This document shows positions 63,291 to 64,000 of a DNA stretch of 64,000 bases, in pieces; the stretch's first letter is position 1; each line of letters opens with the position of its first letter. The DNA is taken from assembly GCF_001591505.1 (NCBI RefSeq), contig NZ_BCVA01000023.1, positions 27,097-91,096 on the forward strand, in the 5' to 3' direction. Source of the stretch: Neobacillus niacini NBRC 15566. Its GTDB lineage: Bacteria > Bacillota > Bacilli > Bacillales > Cytobacillaceae. Below the pieces are notes generated by a model. The model was given only the letters and a program-made list of their open reading frames with translations, was not told the origin of the DNA and did not search any database. A program made the translations under genes and the position numbers.

Positions 63291-63755
63291 ATGATTAAAA
63301 AAACCATTGGATCTCTTGTAGCAGTTTCAGCATTAAGTATTGGCCTATTAGGCTTTAATTTAGAAGCGGAGGCAAGTACAGGAGTTACCCAAACTCAAAA
63401 TTTTAGCGGTGCTTGGGCGAGTAAATACAAAACCCAATCAAGCAGTGTGACAGGTGCAGGCTCTAGCCAAGCGCAAAGCGGAGCTGCAGCAGGCTTCCAG
63501 CTGCAATATGGAAAAACAAAGGGTGAAGCTGCAGCCACTCAAACTACAGCTAGTGAAATTGAAGTTGGACAGACTGCAGGTCAAAAGGCAGAACAAACGA
63601 CTGCTACATCAAGCCCAACTACTGTTTTACAATCACAGCGTACTTCAGCTGCTCTATTCAATTTCCAAGGATCTATTGAAGGTGGAGCGTCCATTCAAAA
63701 CCAAATGGCGCAAGGACATTCTTATCAATTTAATGCAGCAGCGTCAAGACCTTAA
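63291..63755 (+). CDS. Secreted Gln/Ser/Ala-rich protein, partner of the repeat protein
   Basis: 154 residues with a Sec signal peptide ending AEA (about 28). The mature part is low in complexity: TGVTQTQNFSGAWASKYKTQSSSVTG, SQAQSGAAAGFQLQYG, then TASEIEVGQTAGQKAEQTTATSSPTTVLQSQRTSAALFNFQGSIEGGASIQNQMAQGHSYQFN. It shares the alternating Q-x-Q and GxxxQxQ style of the preceding protein but without clear repeats. GGAGG precedes the ATG. A major/minor subunit relation, as in other fibre systems, is possible; function is unknown. Confidence 0.7.
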   Translation: MIKKTIGSLVAVSALSIGLLGFNLEAEASTGVTQTQNFSGAWASKYKTQSSSVTGAGSSQAQSGAAAGFQLQYGKTKGEAAATQTTASEIEVGQTAGQKAEQTTATSSPTTVLQSQRTSAALFNFQGSIEGGASIQNQMAQGHSYQFNAAASRP

Positions 63756-63765
63756 TTCTACACAG

Positions 63766-63800
63766 ACAAAGCACCTTCCTTATTTTAGGATGGTGTTTTT
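63766..63800 (+). terminator. Terminator after the Gln-rich pair
   Basis: GCACCTTCC and GGATGGTG pair with one mismatch, followed by six T. Confidence 0.75.
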
Positions 63801-63879
63801 TATATTACATTTTAGAGTGTTTCAGACATGTTTGATGAGTATTAAGGTATTTGTTTTCGAAAGAATGGCATATGTGCGG

Positions 63880-64000
63880 TTTGTCCCTCAGGGCCCTCGA
63901 TTGAGGACAAATCTATTTGGCTACTTATGAGATATGTCCTCAAGGCTCCCGATTGAGGACAAAACTTTCTGGCCACTCTTGAGATATGTCCTCAAGGCCC
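63880..64000 (+). repeat. 52-bp hairpin array at right edge
   Basis: GATTGAGGAC recurs at 63899 and 63951 (exactly 52 bp apart) and ATGTCCTCAAGGC at 63934 and 63986. Each unit holds a hairpin with arms GTCCTCAA and TTGAGGAC and a 9-nt loop. The design and period match the array at 17941-18180 although the sequence differs. It continues beyond the window. Confidence 0.75.

Overview
The window is a stretch of low-GC Firmicute chromosome, most likely from the Bacillaceae (Bacillus/Neobacillus type). The reasons are strong AGGAGG ribosome sites with frequent UUG/GUG starts, a class IV polyhydroxyalkanoate cluster (phaR-phaB-phaC), an RsbQ-RsbP energy-stress pair, InhA-type metalloproteases, a YrzI-family small protein, GltC/GdhA, PepT and several Gram-positive riboswitches. 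No rRNA, tRNA, insertion sequence, prophage or CRISPR array was recognised.

Layout. 1-3.2 kb: a partial RocB-like M20 peptidase, then a lysine-riboswitch-controlled amino acid ABC transporter. 3.2-5.3 kb: rsbQ-rsbP. 5.6-7.6 kb: a cyclic-di-GMP-I riboswitch, a secreted coiled-coil protein and a cupin/HD-GYP protein. 7.7-12.6 kb: a FAD oxidoreductase, a STAY-GREEN homologue, an HrtAB-like ABC exporter and a divergent MerR/B12-binding regulator with operator-like dyads between them. 12.7-15.0 kb: DUF421, DUF1259 and an LrgAB/CidAB pair. 15.1-18.2 kb: a second lysine riboswitch with a second amino acid ABC operon, ending in a 52-bp-period hairpin array. 18.2-21.7 kb: serA behind a ZTP riboswitch, a stand-alone HPr kinase, and a TPP riboswitch with tenA. 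21.9-26.0 kb: a fructoselysine operon (frlA-frlB-frlD-frlR). 26-32.9 kb: a lone OppA, phaRBC, a LysM amidase and small genes. 33.1-39.2 kb: an oligopeptide ABC operon. 39.3-48.1 kb: threonine dehydratase and three secreted metalloproteases, with related intergenic repeats in inverted orientation. 48.3-50.9 kb: a ParM/ParR-like actin segregation module behind a dense octamer iteron array. 51-57.2 kb: a nickel/peptide-type ABC operon with a dicarboxylate symporter at its end. 57.3-61 kb: gdhA, a GltC-like regulator and pepT. 61-64 kb: two secreted Gln-rich repeat proteins and another 52-bp hairpin array at the right edge.

Themes. Nutrient capture is heavily represented: two lysine-linked importers, Opp, a Nik-like ABC, Frl, PepT and the proteases. 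RNA sensing is unusually dense, with five riboswitches (lysine twice, c-di-GMP-I, ZTP, TPP). The most promising unexplained systems are the Gln-rich tandem-repeat protein pair near 61-64 kb, the ParMRC-like module, and the tetrapyrrole-themed locus (STAY-GREEN, HrtAB-like exporter, B12-binding MerR). All family assignments come from reading sequence motifs and memory of the families; no database search was run.
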